The notes: generated from the letters alone by a model not told the origin. 14,389 nucleotides of DNA from UMGS1474 sp050946775 (GCA_050946775.1 JBMNVL010000045.1:1-14389); one strand, 5' to 3'. Counted from the stretch's first letter, positions 7,936 to 14,389 are shown. Program-made: numbers and translations.

Positions 7936-9207
7936 ATGCAGCAAAGGGAGAGGATCGTCACGAACCGGCAAACCCTCAAGAGCAAAATCGCCGCCTGCCG
8001 GCCGCTGTTTTCGCTCGCGTACGCCCTTCGTCGCGCGCAGCAGCGGTTTTTGCTGTGGCTGGCCGCGCGGCGGCATCCTTTGGACCGGCGGCTGGTGCTG
8101 TTCGACTCTTTTCAGTCAAACCATTACAACGACAGCCCCAAGGCGCTTTATCAGGCGTTGATCGCCGTCTATCCCGACAAGCGGGCGGTGTGGGTGCTGC
8201 GCCGTCCTGACGCCATGCGGGAGACGCCCGATCTGCCGCGCACCGAGATCGTTCTTTACGACACCCCCGCCTATCGCCGGGCAATGGTCACGGCGGGCAC
8301 CGTCGTGACCAATTCGATGACGCCGCCTTTTTGGAGACCCCGCCGGGGACAGACCCTGATCCAGACCTGGCACGGCACCCCTCTCAAGCGGCTGGGATGC
8401 GATCTGACCGTCGGCGGCAACGCGCTGGACACCCTGCGCCAGACCCACCGGCGATACCGGCGGCAGGGGCGGCTGATGAACCGGCTTTTGTCCCCGTCCG
8501 TCTACTGCACCGACAAGCTGTCCTCGGCGTTCGGGCTGACCGCCGCCCAGCGGGCGGCCAAGGTGATCGAGACCGGCTATCCCCGCAACGACCGCCTGTC
8601 CACAGCCACGCCGGACGAGATTGCCGCCCTGCGAAAAAAACTCGATCTGCCGCTCGACAAAAAGGTGATCCTTTACGCCCCTACCTACCGGGACGATCAG
8701 CGGCAGGGACAGGATTTCGTGTACACCCCGCCCGAGGGATTTGACCGGCTGGTGGAGGCGCTGGGCGATACGGCGATCATCCTTTTTCGGGCCCACTATT
8801 TCGTTTCCAACGCGCTGGATTTCACCCGTTACGCCGGCAAGGTCCGCCGGGCGGACGAGGTGGAGGATATCAACGAGCTGTATCTGTGCAGCGATTTGCT
8901 GATCACCGATTATTCCAGCGTTTTCTTCGATTACGCTTTGCTGCGGCGGCCGATCGTGCTGTATATGTACGATCTGGAGAGCTACCGGGACGAGCTGCGA
9001 AACTTTTATCTGGATGTGAGCGAGCTGCCTTTTCCGGTGGTGCGAACGGCCGACGAGCTGATCGGACAGGTCCGCCACGCTTTGGCGGATTTTGCGCCGG
9101 GCGCGGAGTACACCGCCTTTCTTGACCGGTTCGCTCCCCACGAGGACGGCGACGCCTCCCGCCGGGTCTGGAAAGCGATCTGGCCGGAAAATCCGCCGGC
9201 GGTATAG
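7936..9207 (+). CDS. CDP-glycerol/CDP-ribitol polyol-phosphate transferase (TagF/TarL family)
   Basis: From the ATG at 7936 the product has 423 residues. It carries the canonical Glyphos_transf motifs: WHGTPLKRLG from 145, GYPRND at 214-219, ILYAPTYR at 245-252, and ITDYSSVFFDY from 323 followed by RPIVLYMYD. It should transfer glycerol- or ribitol-phosphate units to the growing chain on the cytoplasmic membrane face; the basic N-terminus (about 10-45, many Arg and hydrophobic residues) could bind the membrane. Compared with the minus-strand homologue, its HGTPLK motif is the standard form, so it may be the main polymerase and the other one a primase or modifier; that is inference. The start is uncertain: 7936 would be almost leaderless, while a good ribosome site points to an ACG at 7960 (415 residues). 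The frame extends further upstream, but there it overlaps the previous gene and terminator. Confidence 0.92.
   Translation: MQQRERIVTNRQTLKSKIAACRPLFSLAYALRRAQQRFLLWLAARRHPLDRRLVLFDSFQSNHYNDSPKALYQALIAVYPDKRAVWVLRRPDAMRETPDLPRTEIVLYDTPAYRRAMVTAGTVVTNSMTPPFWRPRRGQTLIQTWHGTPLKRLGCDLTVGGNALDTLRQTHRRYRRQGRLMNRLLSPSVYCTDKLSSAFGLTAAQRAAKVIETGYPRNDRLSTATPDEIAALRKKLDLPLDKKVILYAPTYRDDQRQGQDFVYTPPEGFDRLVEALGDTAIILFRAHYFVSNALDFTRYAGKVRRADEVEDINELYLCSDLLITDYSSVFFDYALLRRPIVLYMYDLESYRDELRNFYLDVSELPFPVVRTADELIGQVRHALADFAPGAEYTAFLDRFAPHEDGDASRRVWKAIWPENPPAV
7946..7953 (+). promoter_or_regulatory. Shine-Dalgarno sequence lying downstream of the first ATG
   Basis: GGGAGAGG is the only ribosome-site-like sequence here. 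It sits inside the open frame, after the ATG at 7936, and is six bases before an in-frame ACG at 7960. The spacing is ideal for initiation at that ACG; no ATG, GTG or TTG lies in the proper place. Confidence 0.5.
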
Positions 9208-9233
9208 ACAAACGCGGCAAACTGTGGTATACT
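9205..9233 (+). promoter_or_regulatory. Promoter of tagG-tagH
   Basis: TAGACA (9205-9210), 17 bases, TATACT (9228-9233), with TG one base before the -10 (extended -10, TGGTATACT). The first three bases of the -35 are the stop codon of the transferase gene, so promoter and coding end are interleaved. Confidence 0.7.
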
Positions 9234-9248
9234 GTTGAAAGATTTTAA

Positions 9249-9269
9249 GCCCGAGCGATTGGATCGGGC
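9249..9269 (+). other. Small hairpin in the tagG leader
   Basis: GCCCGA (9249-9254) can pair with TCGGGC (9264-9269) around a nine-base loop. It lies in the 5' leader between the promoter and tagG and is not followed by a T run, so it is not a terminator. It might affect message stability or be incidental. Confidence 0.35.
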
Positions 9270-9294
9270 ATTCTGATACCGGGAGATTACAGGA

Positions 9295-10101
9295 ATGAAG
9301 CGGTTTATCAACGACCTACAAAAATATTTTCGCTATTCCACCTATTCGGCCCGTTCCCAATTGAAAGCCGAGGTGGCGGGCTCTCACCTGAACTGGCTGT
9401 GGTGGATTCTGGACCCGATCTGCTTTATGCTGGTCTACACCCTCGTGTTCAGCGTGGTTTTGCCCAACAACATCAAAAACTTCCCCATCTTCGTATTCAT
9501 CGGCCTGACCAACTGGAACCTGTTCAACCGCACCATCACCAACAGCGTGCGGATCGTCAAGATGAACAAAAGCGTGGTCTCCAAGGTCTACCTGCCCAAG
9601 TACATCCTGGTGCTGACGCGGCTGTTCGTCAACCTGTTCAAAACGCTGATCCAGTTTGCGATCATCGTGGTGATGCTGCTGCTTTACCGCGTTCCCTTCA
9701 GTATTCACAGCTGGAATCTGCTGCCGTCGTTTTTGATCTTGTCGCTGATCACCTTCGGCCTGTCCACCATCATGATGCATTTCGGCGTTTTTGTGGAGGA
9801 TCTGGAGAACATCATCCGGGTGGTGCTGCAGCTGGCCTTCTATATGTCGGGTATCTTCTACGATCTGTACGGACGGCTGAAAGCCAATCCCTCCTTCGCG
9901 CCCTTCGCGTCGTACGTGATGCGGGGCAACCCCATCGCCTTTTTCAACTACATCAACCGGCGGGTACTGCTGGAGGGCAAGGCGCCTTTCGCGGTGGACT
10001 ACATCACGCTGGGTCTGTGGGGCCTGATGGGTCTCGCTCTGGCGGCGCTGGGGATCCGGCTGGTCTACAAGTACGAAAACGGCTACGCCAAAATGATTTA
10101 G
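9295..10101 (+). CDS. tagG: Teichoic acid ABC exporter permease TagG/TarG
   Basis: This is an ABC-2 type permease of 268 residues that, with the ATPase encoded next to it, flips the lipid-linked polymer across the membrane. About six hydrophobic segments are visible (roughly 33-57, 63-78, 104-131, 139-161, 174-190, 236-256). The N-terminal amphipathic region followed by LNWLWWILDP is characteristic of TagG and other polysaccharide exporters. The KMNKSVVSKVYLPKY loop (89-103) is the usual coupling region. GGGAG nine bases before the ATG serves as ribosome site. The next gene starts 13 bases after the stop, so the two are one transcript. The assignment as teichoic rather than other polysaccharide exporter relies on the tar genes nearby. 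Confidence 0.9.
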   Translation: MKRFINDLQKYFRYSTYSARSQLKAEVAGSHLNWLWWILDPICFMLVYTLVFSVVLPNNIKNFPIFVFIGLTNWNLFNRTITNSVRIVKMNKSVVSKVYLPKYILVLTRLFVNLFKTLIQFAIIVVMLLLYRVPFSIHSWNLLPSFLILSLITFGLSTIMMHFGVFVEDLENIIRVVLQLAFYMSGIFYDLYGRLKANPSFAPFASYVMRGNPIAFFNYINRRVLLEGKAPFAVDYITLGLWGLMGLALAALGIRLVYKYENGYAKMI

Positions 10102-10114
10102 GAGATAAAGCGTT

Positions 10115-10849
10115 ATGAGTGAGATCGCCATTCGCGTGAAGGATCTGTGGATCGAATACCGCACGCTCAAGCCCATGTCCCTGCGGCAATCGCTGTTTTC
10201 CCTGAAAAAAAACAAAATGGAGATCACCCAGGCGGTCAAGGGCGTCTCCTTTGAGGTGGAAAAAGGCAAGATCGTCGGCATCATCGGCAAAAACGGCAGC
10301 GGCAAATCCACCCTGCTGCGCGCCATCGCCGGCATTTTCTCCGCCAACAGCGGATCGATCGAGCTGTTCGGCCACTCGGTGTCCCTGCTGTCGATCGGCG
10401 TCGGCTTCCAAAACCAGCTGTCCGGCCGGGAAAACATCATGCTCTCCGGTTTGCTGATGGGGTTCAAGGAAGAGGAGATCCTCGAGAAGATGGAGGAGAT
10501 CATCTCCTTTTCGGGACTGGGCAAATACATCGATATGCCGGTCAAATCCTATTCCAGCGGTATGTTCTCCAAGCTGGCCTTTTCCATCACCGCCATCCTG
10601 GAGACCGATATCATCCTGATCGACGAGGTGCTCAGCGTCGGCGACGCGGCCTTCAAAAAGAAAAGCTACAACAAGATGCACGAGCTGATCTCCAACGCCG
10701 ACCGCACCGTGCTGATCGTGTCCCACGACATCGGCACTCTGCGGGAATTGTGCGACGAGGTGATCTGGATCCAGGACGGCGTCTTTATCCAAAGCGGCGA
10801 TCCCAACGGGGTGCTGACCGCTTACGAGGAGCATATGGGCACCAAATAA
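10115..10849 (+). CDS. tagH: Teichoic acid ABC exporter ATP-binding protein TagH/TarH
   Basis: The 244-residue ATPase partners TagG. It has Walker A GKNGSGKST at 58-66, a Q-loop at Gln99 (FQNQLSGREN), the signature variant YSSGM at 146-150, Walker B IILIDE at 166-171 followed by VLSVGD, and the H-loop His204 (VSHD). The YSSGM signature and VLSVGD stretch mark the polysaccharide/teichoic exporter subgroup. The protein ends soon after the ATPase domain, like staphylococcal TarH (264 residues) and unlike Bacillus TagH, which has a long extra C-terminal domain. Its ribosome site, AGGAG, overlaps the tagG stop codon. A strong terminator follows directly. Confidence 0.93.
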   Translation: MSEIAIRVKDLWIEYRTLKPMSLRQSLFSLKKNKMEITQAVKGVSFEVEKGKIVGIIGKNGSGKSTLLRAIAGIFSANSGSIELFGHSVSLLSIGVGFQNQLSGRENIMLSGLLMGFKEEEILEKMEEIISFSGLGKYIDMPVKSYSSGMFSKLAFSITAILETDIILIDEVLSVGDAAFKKKSYNKMHELISNADRTVLIVSHDIGTLRELCDEVIWIQDGVFIQSGDPNGVLTAYEEHMGTK

Positions 10850-10860
10850 ACACAAAGAAA

Positions 10861-10895
10861 AACGGGACGTCCCGAGCGGGACGTCCCGTTTTTTT
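10861..10895. terminator. Bidirectional terminator after tagH
   Basis: A 14-base perfect inverted repeat (10861-10874 with 10877-10890) is followed on the plus strand by seven T (10889-10895) and on the minus strand by five T. It can serve both tagH and the convergent zinc-ribbon gene. Each arm contains the self-complementary GGGACGTCCC, so each arm can also fold on itself. Confidence 0.92.
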
Positions 10896-10902
10896 GTGTG
10901 GA

Positions 10903-11178
10903 TTATTCGCCTTTCATGCTGGCGAAGCACTCGCTGCAATACACCGGGCGATCCTCACGGGGTTTGAAAGGAACCTTCGCCTCTTTGCCGCAGTTCGCGC
11001 AGATCGCCGTATGCATCTCGCGACCCTCACGGCTGGCGGCTTTGCGGGCGTCGCGGCAGTTCTTGCAGCGCTGAGGCTCGTTCACAAAGCCTTTCTCCGC
11101 ATAGAACTCCTGCTCGCCGGCAGTGAACACGAATTCATTGCCGCATTCCTTACAGATGAGAGTCTTGTCTTCGTACAT
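10903..11178 (-). CDS. Small zinc-ribbon protein with CXXC-x17-CXXC domain
   Basis: This 91-residue soluble protein carries four CXXC pairs. The first two (Cys9/Cys12 and Cys38/Cys41) form a probable zinc ribbon of the zf-trcl type. The second two (Cys60/Cys63 and Cys81/Cys84) are separated by exactly 17 residues with the CANCGKEAKVPF and RPVYCSEC context of the CxxC-x17-CxxC family. Such proteins are common in Clostridia and probably bind zinc and nucleic acid, but no function is established that I know of. GAGGT seven to eight bases before the ATG supports the start. It lies downstream of the sigma-factor gene and the tRNA-like sequence on the same strand, and shares the bidirectional terminator with tagH. 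Confidence 0.88.
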   Translation of the reverse strand: MYEDKTLICKECGNEFVFTAGEQEFYAEKGFVNEPQRCKNCRDARKAASREGREMHTAICANCGKEAKVPFKPREDRPVYCSECFASMKGE

Positions 11179-11204
11179 GATGTTACCTCGCTTTAAGATT
11201 TTTT

Positions 11205-11271
11205 TGCCCCGCGACGGATTCGGACCGACACCTTGGAATTGAAACCAATGCTCTACTTAAGCTACCCGGGC
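11205..11271 (-). tRNA. Degenerate or unusual tRNA-like sequence
   Basis: Read on the minus strand this 67-base stretch has a tRNA layout. The acceptor strands are GCCCGGG (11265-11271) and GCGGGGC (11206-11212), pairing at five of seven positions. T8-A9 is followed by a D-arm GCTT/GAGC with a five-base loop that lacks the usual GG. The anticodon arm is TTGG/CCAA around an eight-base loop with CAA in it. The T-arm is GTCGG/CCGTC (one mismatch) around a normal-looking TCCGAAT loop. Position 11205 would be the discriminator A; no CCA is encoded. The short D-loop, the eight-base anticodon loop and the acceptor mismatches argue against a working elongator tRNA. It is better read as a tRNA relic or a pseudo-tRNA; a Leu(CAA) ancestry is only a guess. 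Confidence 0.5.
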
Positions 11272-11306
11272 ATATGCAAACGGCATGGCACCGTTTTGAC
11301 CGATCG

Positions 11307-11888
11307 TTACGCCAAGGGACTCCACCCTTTGGCGATCAATTTGCGTCTGGCCCGCTGCAAGGCGTTGTCCACCGCCTTGACCGGGATCCCCAGCCGCGCC
11401 GCCGTTTCCTCGTAGGAATACGCGTCCAGATACATCACCAACACCTCGTATTCCCGCTCGCTTAAAAGCGAACGCAGACGGGAATACAGCTGTTCCTCCG
11501 TTTCCCGGCGGGCCAATTGCAGCGCCGGATCGTCCTCTCCCGGAGAAGCGGCGCCGAGCGCTTCCATCTCCCGCTCCCACTCGTCGTCCGCCAACAGACG
11601 GTCGGGACGGCGGGCGTTTCGGGCGATGGCGGACAACATCCGCCGCCGCACGCAGATAAACGCGTAGGAGGAAAACGGCACCTCGTCCGACTGATAGTGG
11701 CGCGCCGCGGACAACAGCCCCAGCAGCCCCTCCTGCATCAGATCCTCCGCGTCGATCGACGCGCCGCGAAACCGCTCCGCCAGGCGGCGCAGCATCGGTT
11801 CGTACCGAAAAGCCAAAGCCGCGAACCCGTCCTGAGATCCCTGACGAACGGCCTCCAGCAAGGTGGACAGCGATTCGTCGATTGCCAT
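11307..11888 (-). CDS. SigH-like sigma-70 family RNA polymerase sigma factor
   Basis: The 193-residue protein has sigma region 2 (about 20-90), with the DLMQEG core-binding motif at 49-54 and the FSSYAFICVRRRM promoter-melting stretch at 72-84. After an acidic linker comes region 4 (about 130-185) with the helix-turn-helix YSYEETAARLG and DNALQRARRKL. The region-4 wording (LS-RE-EVLVMYLD-YSYEE, then DNALQR) is that of SigH/Spo0H, which controls the switch to sporulation and competence in Bacilli; SigH is slightly longer (about 218). It has GGAGGG seven bases upstream of the ATG and its own near-consensus promoter. The next gene upstream on this strand is unrelated, so it heads its own transcript, possibly continuing into the tRNA-like sequence and the zinc-ribbon gene. 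A sporulation role here is inferred. Confidence 0.88.
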   Translation of the reverse strand: MAIDESLSTLLEAVRQGSQDGFAALAFRYEPMLRRLAERFRGASIDAEDLMQEGLLGLLSAARHYQSDEVPFSSYAFICVRRRMLSAIARNARRPDRLLADDEWEREMEALGAASPGEDDPALQLARRETEEQLYSRLRSLLSEREYEVLVMYLDAYSYEETAARLGIPVKAVDNALQRARRKLIAKGWSPLA

Positions 11889-11954
11889 GGGATTCCCTCC
11901 AGATCTGGGTCGCGGCGCGCGTTTTCACAGAGCGCCAAACATCGGAACAAAACA

Positions 11955-11983
11955 AGTGTACTCCATTTTCGGCGCCGTGTCAA
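11955..11983 (-). promoter_or_regulatory. Promoter of the SigH-like gene
   Basis: On the minus strand a perfect TTGACA (11978-11983) is followed after 17 bases by TACACT (11955-11960). It lies about 65 bases upstream of the sigma-factor ATG, at the edge of an AT-rich stretch (11980-12060) that stands out from the GC-rich surroundings and may act as an upstream element. Confidence 0.8.
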
Positions 11984-12084
11984 CCTTTTTTTCTTATTTA
12001 TTGGAGATATTATAGAAAAATTGTTCTCATTGTTTTATATTTTGCACGATTTTTTCAATCTTCCGGATTTTTCGAGAAGAACCG

Positions 12085-12169
12085 ACCGCCTTTTCCGTCA
12101 AGGACAACATACCGCAAAACGCCGGTTTTGCCCATTTGTCAGGCAACCGTCCCTATCGCGGATCCGCCT
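12085..12169. repeat. Probable shortened relative of the inverted-repeat element
   Basis: Positions 12149-12169 match the right end of the 5403-5681 element (5661-5681) at 18 of 21 bases. On the left, CAAGGACAAC (12099-12108) after TCCGT resembles that element's other end, and the 11-mer CCGCAAAACGC (12112-12122) is also present inside it (5581-5591). The centre is a hairpin GCAAAAC/GTTTTGC (12114-12120 with 12125-12131). It lies just after the transporter stop and holds the perfect palindrome GCGGATCCGC (12158-12167). It lacks a T run, so a terminator role is not obvious. The left boundary is approximate. Confidence 0.5.
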
Positions 12170-12176
12170 GGCCCAA

Positions 12177-13985
12177 TCAAACGGACGACGCAACGTCCGA
12201 CGGATACCCCTCCATGATCGGGTCGCAGTACTGGCTGACGTAGTAGCGATACAGCGCCTTGTATTCTTCGGTGACGCCGTCGTGCATATGCTCGGAATGG
12301 GCGTGGATGTCCAGACTTTCCGCGTGACGCGCCCGCTGGATCATATGCAGCGCCACGTTGGAGCAGTGGTCGGCCATCCGTTCCATATCGGTGAGGATCT
12401 CCATAAACGAGATGCCGCTCTGGGTGCCGCAGCGGCCGATTTTGAGCCGCTCGATGTGGTGAGCGCGCATGATCTCCACCAGATTGTCGATGGTCTCCTC
12501 CAACGGCTCGACCCGCTGCATCACCACAATGTCCTCGGAGCGATAGGCCTCCACCGTCATGTTGATGATCGCCTGCACCGCCTGGGACAGGTAGTTGATC
12601 TCCCGTTGGCTGTCGCCCGAAAACTCGATGTCCTGATCCCGGTTGAAGGTGCCCACCTCGGAGATGTTCTCGCAATAATCCCCGATCCGCTCAAAGTCGG
12701 TGACGCAATGAATCAGCTCGGTCGCCAGACGGCTTTCCTCGGCGGAAAGGTTGCGGGCGGTCAGCTTGACCAGATAGTCCACCAGCACCGTTTCGGTGCG
12801 GTCGAGAAAGCTCTCGTTTTCTTCCAGCAGCGCCAGTTCCTTATCGTCCTCCTGATCCAGCAGCTTGACCGCGCTGGCAAAGTTTTCCTTGATCGCCTGG
12901 CCCATGCTGAGCACCACTTTTTTGCACTGCTCCAGCGCAAGGGCGGGCGAGCTCAGGAAGATGTCGTCCAGCAGCGCCAGCTCCTCGTCGATCTTGGAGC
13001 CACGGTCGTCCTTGATGATCTTTTTGGAAAGGGCGATCAACCCGCTGCAGAAGGGCAGCAGCAAAGTCGTGGTCGCCACGTTGAACAGGGTGTGGAAGTT
13101 GGCGATGGAGCCGCGGTTGACCGCGCTGTCCCAGAAGGAGAAGCCAACCGTCAACTGCACGGTGTACAGCACCGCCAAAAACACCAGCGTACCGATCACG
13201 TTGGACATCACGTCGATCAGCACCGCCCGCTTGGCCTTGCGGTTGGTGCCGATGCTGGCCAACACCACGGTGATGCACTTGCCGATGTTCTGTCCCATGA
13301 TGATGGGCGCCGCCATCGAGAAGGTGACCACGCCGGTGGCCGAAACCGCCTGCAGCACACCGACCGACGCCGACGAGCTTTGCAGCAGCGCCGTGACCAG
13401 CGCGCCGAACAACACGCCCAGAAGCGGGTTTTTGAAAGCGGTGAACAGCTTTTGGAACCAGGGCAGATCCTTGAGCTGGCCGAGGATGCTCTCCATGGTG
13501 GTCATACCGATGAACAAAATGCCGAAGCCGATCAGCAGGGTCGCCAGTTCCTTGACCCGTTTTTTCTTGGAGATCAGCATGATCGCCGCGCCGATGGCGA
13601 CGAACAGCGGCGCAAAGGAGGACGGCTTGAGCAGACTCAGCCATCCGGCGCTGCCGTCGATGTCTCCCAACCGCAGGATCTGGCCGGTCGCGGTGGTACC
13701 GATGTTGGCGCCCATGATGACCGGCACCGCCTGCGTCAGCCTCATGATGCCGGCGTTGAGAAAGCCCAGCACCATCACCGACGTGGCGGCCGAGCTTTGG
13801 ATGGCCGCCGTTACGCCGGCGCCCAGCGCCACGCCCTTGATCCGGTTGTTGGTCAGCCGCTCCAGGATCCCCTCCAGCTTGGCTCCGGCGAGATTTTGCA
13901 GCGACGAACTGAGCAGACTCATACCGAACAGGAACATACCGATCCCGCCCAGCAGACTCAGAACTTCCAGCACTTTTTCAACCAC
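12177..13985 (-). CDS. Na+/phosphate cotransporter (NptA family) with C-terminal PhoU domain
   Basis: The N-terminal half is a NaPi-II type transporter with two inverted repeats, each holding the QSS signature: AAIQSSAATS (Gln63) and ALLQSSSASV (Gln202). Each is followed by a GANIGTT or GQNIGKC element; the second lacks the usual TT. About eight to nine membrane helices end near residue 330. The C-terminal half (about 350-580) is a helical PhoU-like domain with the metal-binding DFERIGDYCENI and DMERMADHCSNV motifs. It imports phosphate with sodium, or senses it. The frame also has a GTG two codons earlier (13991), but the ribosome site GGGAGG (13994-13999) is only two bases from that and eight bases from GTG 13985, which I therefore prefer (602 residues). 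It is transcribed alone from its own promoter. Confidence 0.92.
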   Translation of the reverse strand: MVEKVLEVLSLLGGIGMFLFGMSLLSSSLQNLAGAKLEGILERLTNNRIKGVALGAGVTAAIQSSAATSVMVLGFLNAGIMRLTQAVPVIMGANIGTTATGQILRLGDIDGSAGWLSLLKPSSFAPLFVAIGAAIMLISKKKRVKELATLLIGFGILFIGMTTMESILGQLKDLPWFQKLFTAFKNPLLGVLFGALVTALLQSSSASVGVLQAVSATGVVTFSMAAPIIMGQNIGKCITVVLASIGTNRKAKRAVLIDVMSNVIGTLVFLAVLYTVQLTVGFSFWDSAVNRGSIANFHTLFNVATTTLLLPFCSGLIALSKKIIKDDRGSKIDEELALLDDIFLSSPALALEQCKKVVLSMGQAIKENFASAVKLLDQEDDKELALLEENESFLDRTETVLVDYLVKLTARNLSAEESRLATELIHCVTDFERIGDYCENISEVGTFNRDQDIEFSGDSQREINYLSQAVQAIINMTVEAYRSEDIVVMQRVEPLEETIDNLVEIMRAHHIERLKIGRCGTQSGISFMEILTDMERMADHCSNVALHMIQRARHAESLDIHAHSEHMHDGVTEEYKALYRYYVSQYCDPIMEGYPSDVASSV

Positions 13986-13993
13986 GTACACAG

Positions 13994-13999
13994 CCTCCC
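13994..13999 (-). promoter_or_regulatory. Ribosome binding site deciding the transporter start
   Basis: GGGAGG on the minus strand. It is two bases from the GTG at 13991 and eight bases from the GTG at 13985. Normal spacing favours the second codon. Confidence 0.65.
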
Positions 14000-14021
14000 T
14001 ACTTCTTGGCCATACGAATTT

Positions 14022-14050
14022 ATGGTATCATAAACCGCCCGGTTTTTCAA
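14022..14050 (-). promoter_or_regulatory. Promoter of the Na+/phosphate cotransporter gene
   Basis: On the minus strand TTGAAA (14045-14050), 17 bases, TACCAT (14022-14027), with TG one base upstream of the -10 (extended -10). No repeated Pho-box-like motif is visible. A further weak dyad, CAAGTTT (14082-14088) with AAACTTG (14101-14107), lies upstream and could be an operator or chance. Confidence 0.6.
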
Positions 14051-14149
14051 TAGAAATCGACAAAAAAGCCTCTCTGCCCGCCAAGTTTCGCGTTTTGCCA
14101 AAACTTGCCGTCCCGTTTCCCCCGCTTTTGTGCATCCCCCGCAGAAAAA

Positions 14150-14181
14150 CCGCCGATATCCGGAGATATCGGCGGCTTTTT
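14150..14181. terminator. Terminator after the partial gene at the right edge
   Basis: A perfect 11-base stem (14150-14160 with 14165-14175) with a four-base loop is flanked by five T on the plus strand (14177-14181) and by a T run on the minus strand as well. It begins 11 bases after the stop codon of the minus-strand gene at the right edge and separates it from the transporter gene. Confidence 0.9.
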
Positions 14182-14192
14182 CGCGTTATGGA

Positions 14193-14389
14193 TCAGGCGA
14201 GATCAAAGTTCCAGCCCAGCACGTTGCCGGTCAAACGGGACGCCACCGGGTCGAAAGCGACCGCGTCGGTGCGCAGGGCGCTGACAAGGACGTGGCCCTT
14301 CCCCACCCTGACGGCAAACAGCGGCGTACCGCCGAAGCGCTTGTAATCGGTGGGTTTGTTGATATAGCCATGCCATTCCAGCGTTTCGC
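14193..14389 (-). CDS. C-terminal 64 residues of an unidentified protein, possibly a glycoside hydrolase
   Basis: The frame is open from the right window edge to a TGA at 14193-14195. The visible tail contains TPLFAVRVGKGHVLVSALRT (about 21-40 of the visible part), then DPVASRLTGNVLGW. The pattern of a PLF-x-x-R/V-x-GKG-x-VLVS strand followed by a helix with NVLGW resembles the end of GATase-like domains found at the C-terminus of some beta-galactosidases and other glycoside hydrolases. That resemblance is from memory of the pattern and is weak; most of the protein lies outside the window. Confidence 0.7.
   Translation of the reverse strand, partial: ETLEWHGYINKPTDYKRFGGTPLFAVRVGKGHVLVSALRTDAVAFDPVASRLTGNVLGWNFDLA

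Noticed and set aside
9234..9294. Riboswitch or attenuator in the tagG leader
   Set aside because: The leader is only about 55 bases with one short stem and no T run, too little for a known riboswitch class.
11278..11296. Hairpin AAACGG/CCGTTT between the sigma factor and the tRNA-like sequence as a terminator
   Set aside because: The stem has only six pairs, and neither strand has a proper T run after it. It may weakly affect read-through but cannot be called a terminator.
11517..14033. Open frame of 838 codons on the plus strand opposite the phosphate transporter and sigma factor
   Set aside because: It mirrors the GC-rich codon bias of two clear minus-strand genes. Its translation is rich in His, Gln, Arg and Val without domains, and it has no suitable promoter or ribosome site.
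1..14389. CRISPR array, insertion sequence with transposase, prophage or defence genes
   Set aside because: No regularly spaced direct repeats, transposase, integrase or defence-family motifs are visible on either strand.

Overview
The window reads as chromosome from a GC-rich Gram-positive bacterium of the class Clostridia, most likely an Oscillospiraceae (Ruminococcaceae)-type organism. This rests on a ribitol-type wall teichoic acid locus, a SigH-like sigma factor, a two-part CXXC zinc-ribbon protein and a NptA/PhoU-type phosphate transporter, all with GC-rich codon use. The placement is inference from gene content, not from a marker gene.

Left part (1-5720, minus strand): one operon read leftwards from a promoter at 5691-5719. 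The order is tarI (CDP-ribitol synthesis), tarJ (ribulose-5-phosphate reductase), a membrane acyltransferase, a TagB/TagF-family polyol-phosphate transferase, and a family 2 glycosyltransferase that leaves the window. Genes three to five are coupled by ATGA overlaps. Between the promoter and tarI, and filling most of the 5' leader, lies a 279-bp Y-shaped inverted-repeat element with 27-bp ends.

Middle part (5800-10895, plus strand): a secreted, membrane-anchored GLUG/Ig-like surface protein, a second TagF-family transferase, and the TagG/TagH ABC exporter pair. Each of the first three has its own recognisable promoter; tagH follows tagG closely. Together the two arms encode precursor supply (TarI, TarJ), polymerisation or priming (two transferases), decoration (glycosyltransferase, acyltransferase) and export (TagG, TagH) of a polyol-phosphate wall polymer. 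TagO, TagA and the attachment enzyme are not in the window.

Right part (10900-14389, minus strand): a small zinc-ribbon protein, a degenerate tRNA-like sequence, a SigH-like sigma factor with a near-consensus promoter, a probable shortened relative of the inverted-repeat element, a sodium/phosphate cotransporter with a PhoU tail, and the C-terminus of an unidentified protein that may be a glycoside hydrolase.

The most unusual items are the Y-shaped repeat in the tarI leader, its diverged second copy at 12085-12169, the tRNA-like sequence at 11205-11271, and a transferase gene whose Shine-Dalgarno sequence points at an ACG codon instead of the upstream ATG.
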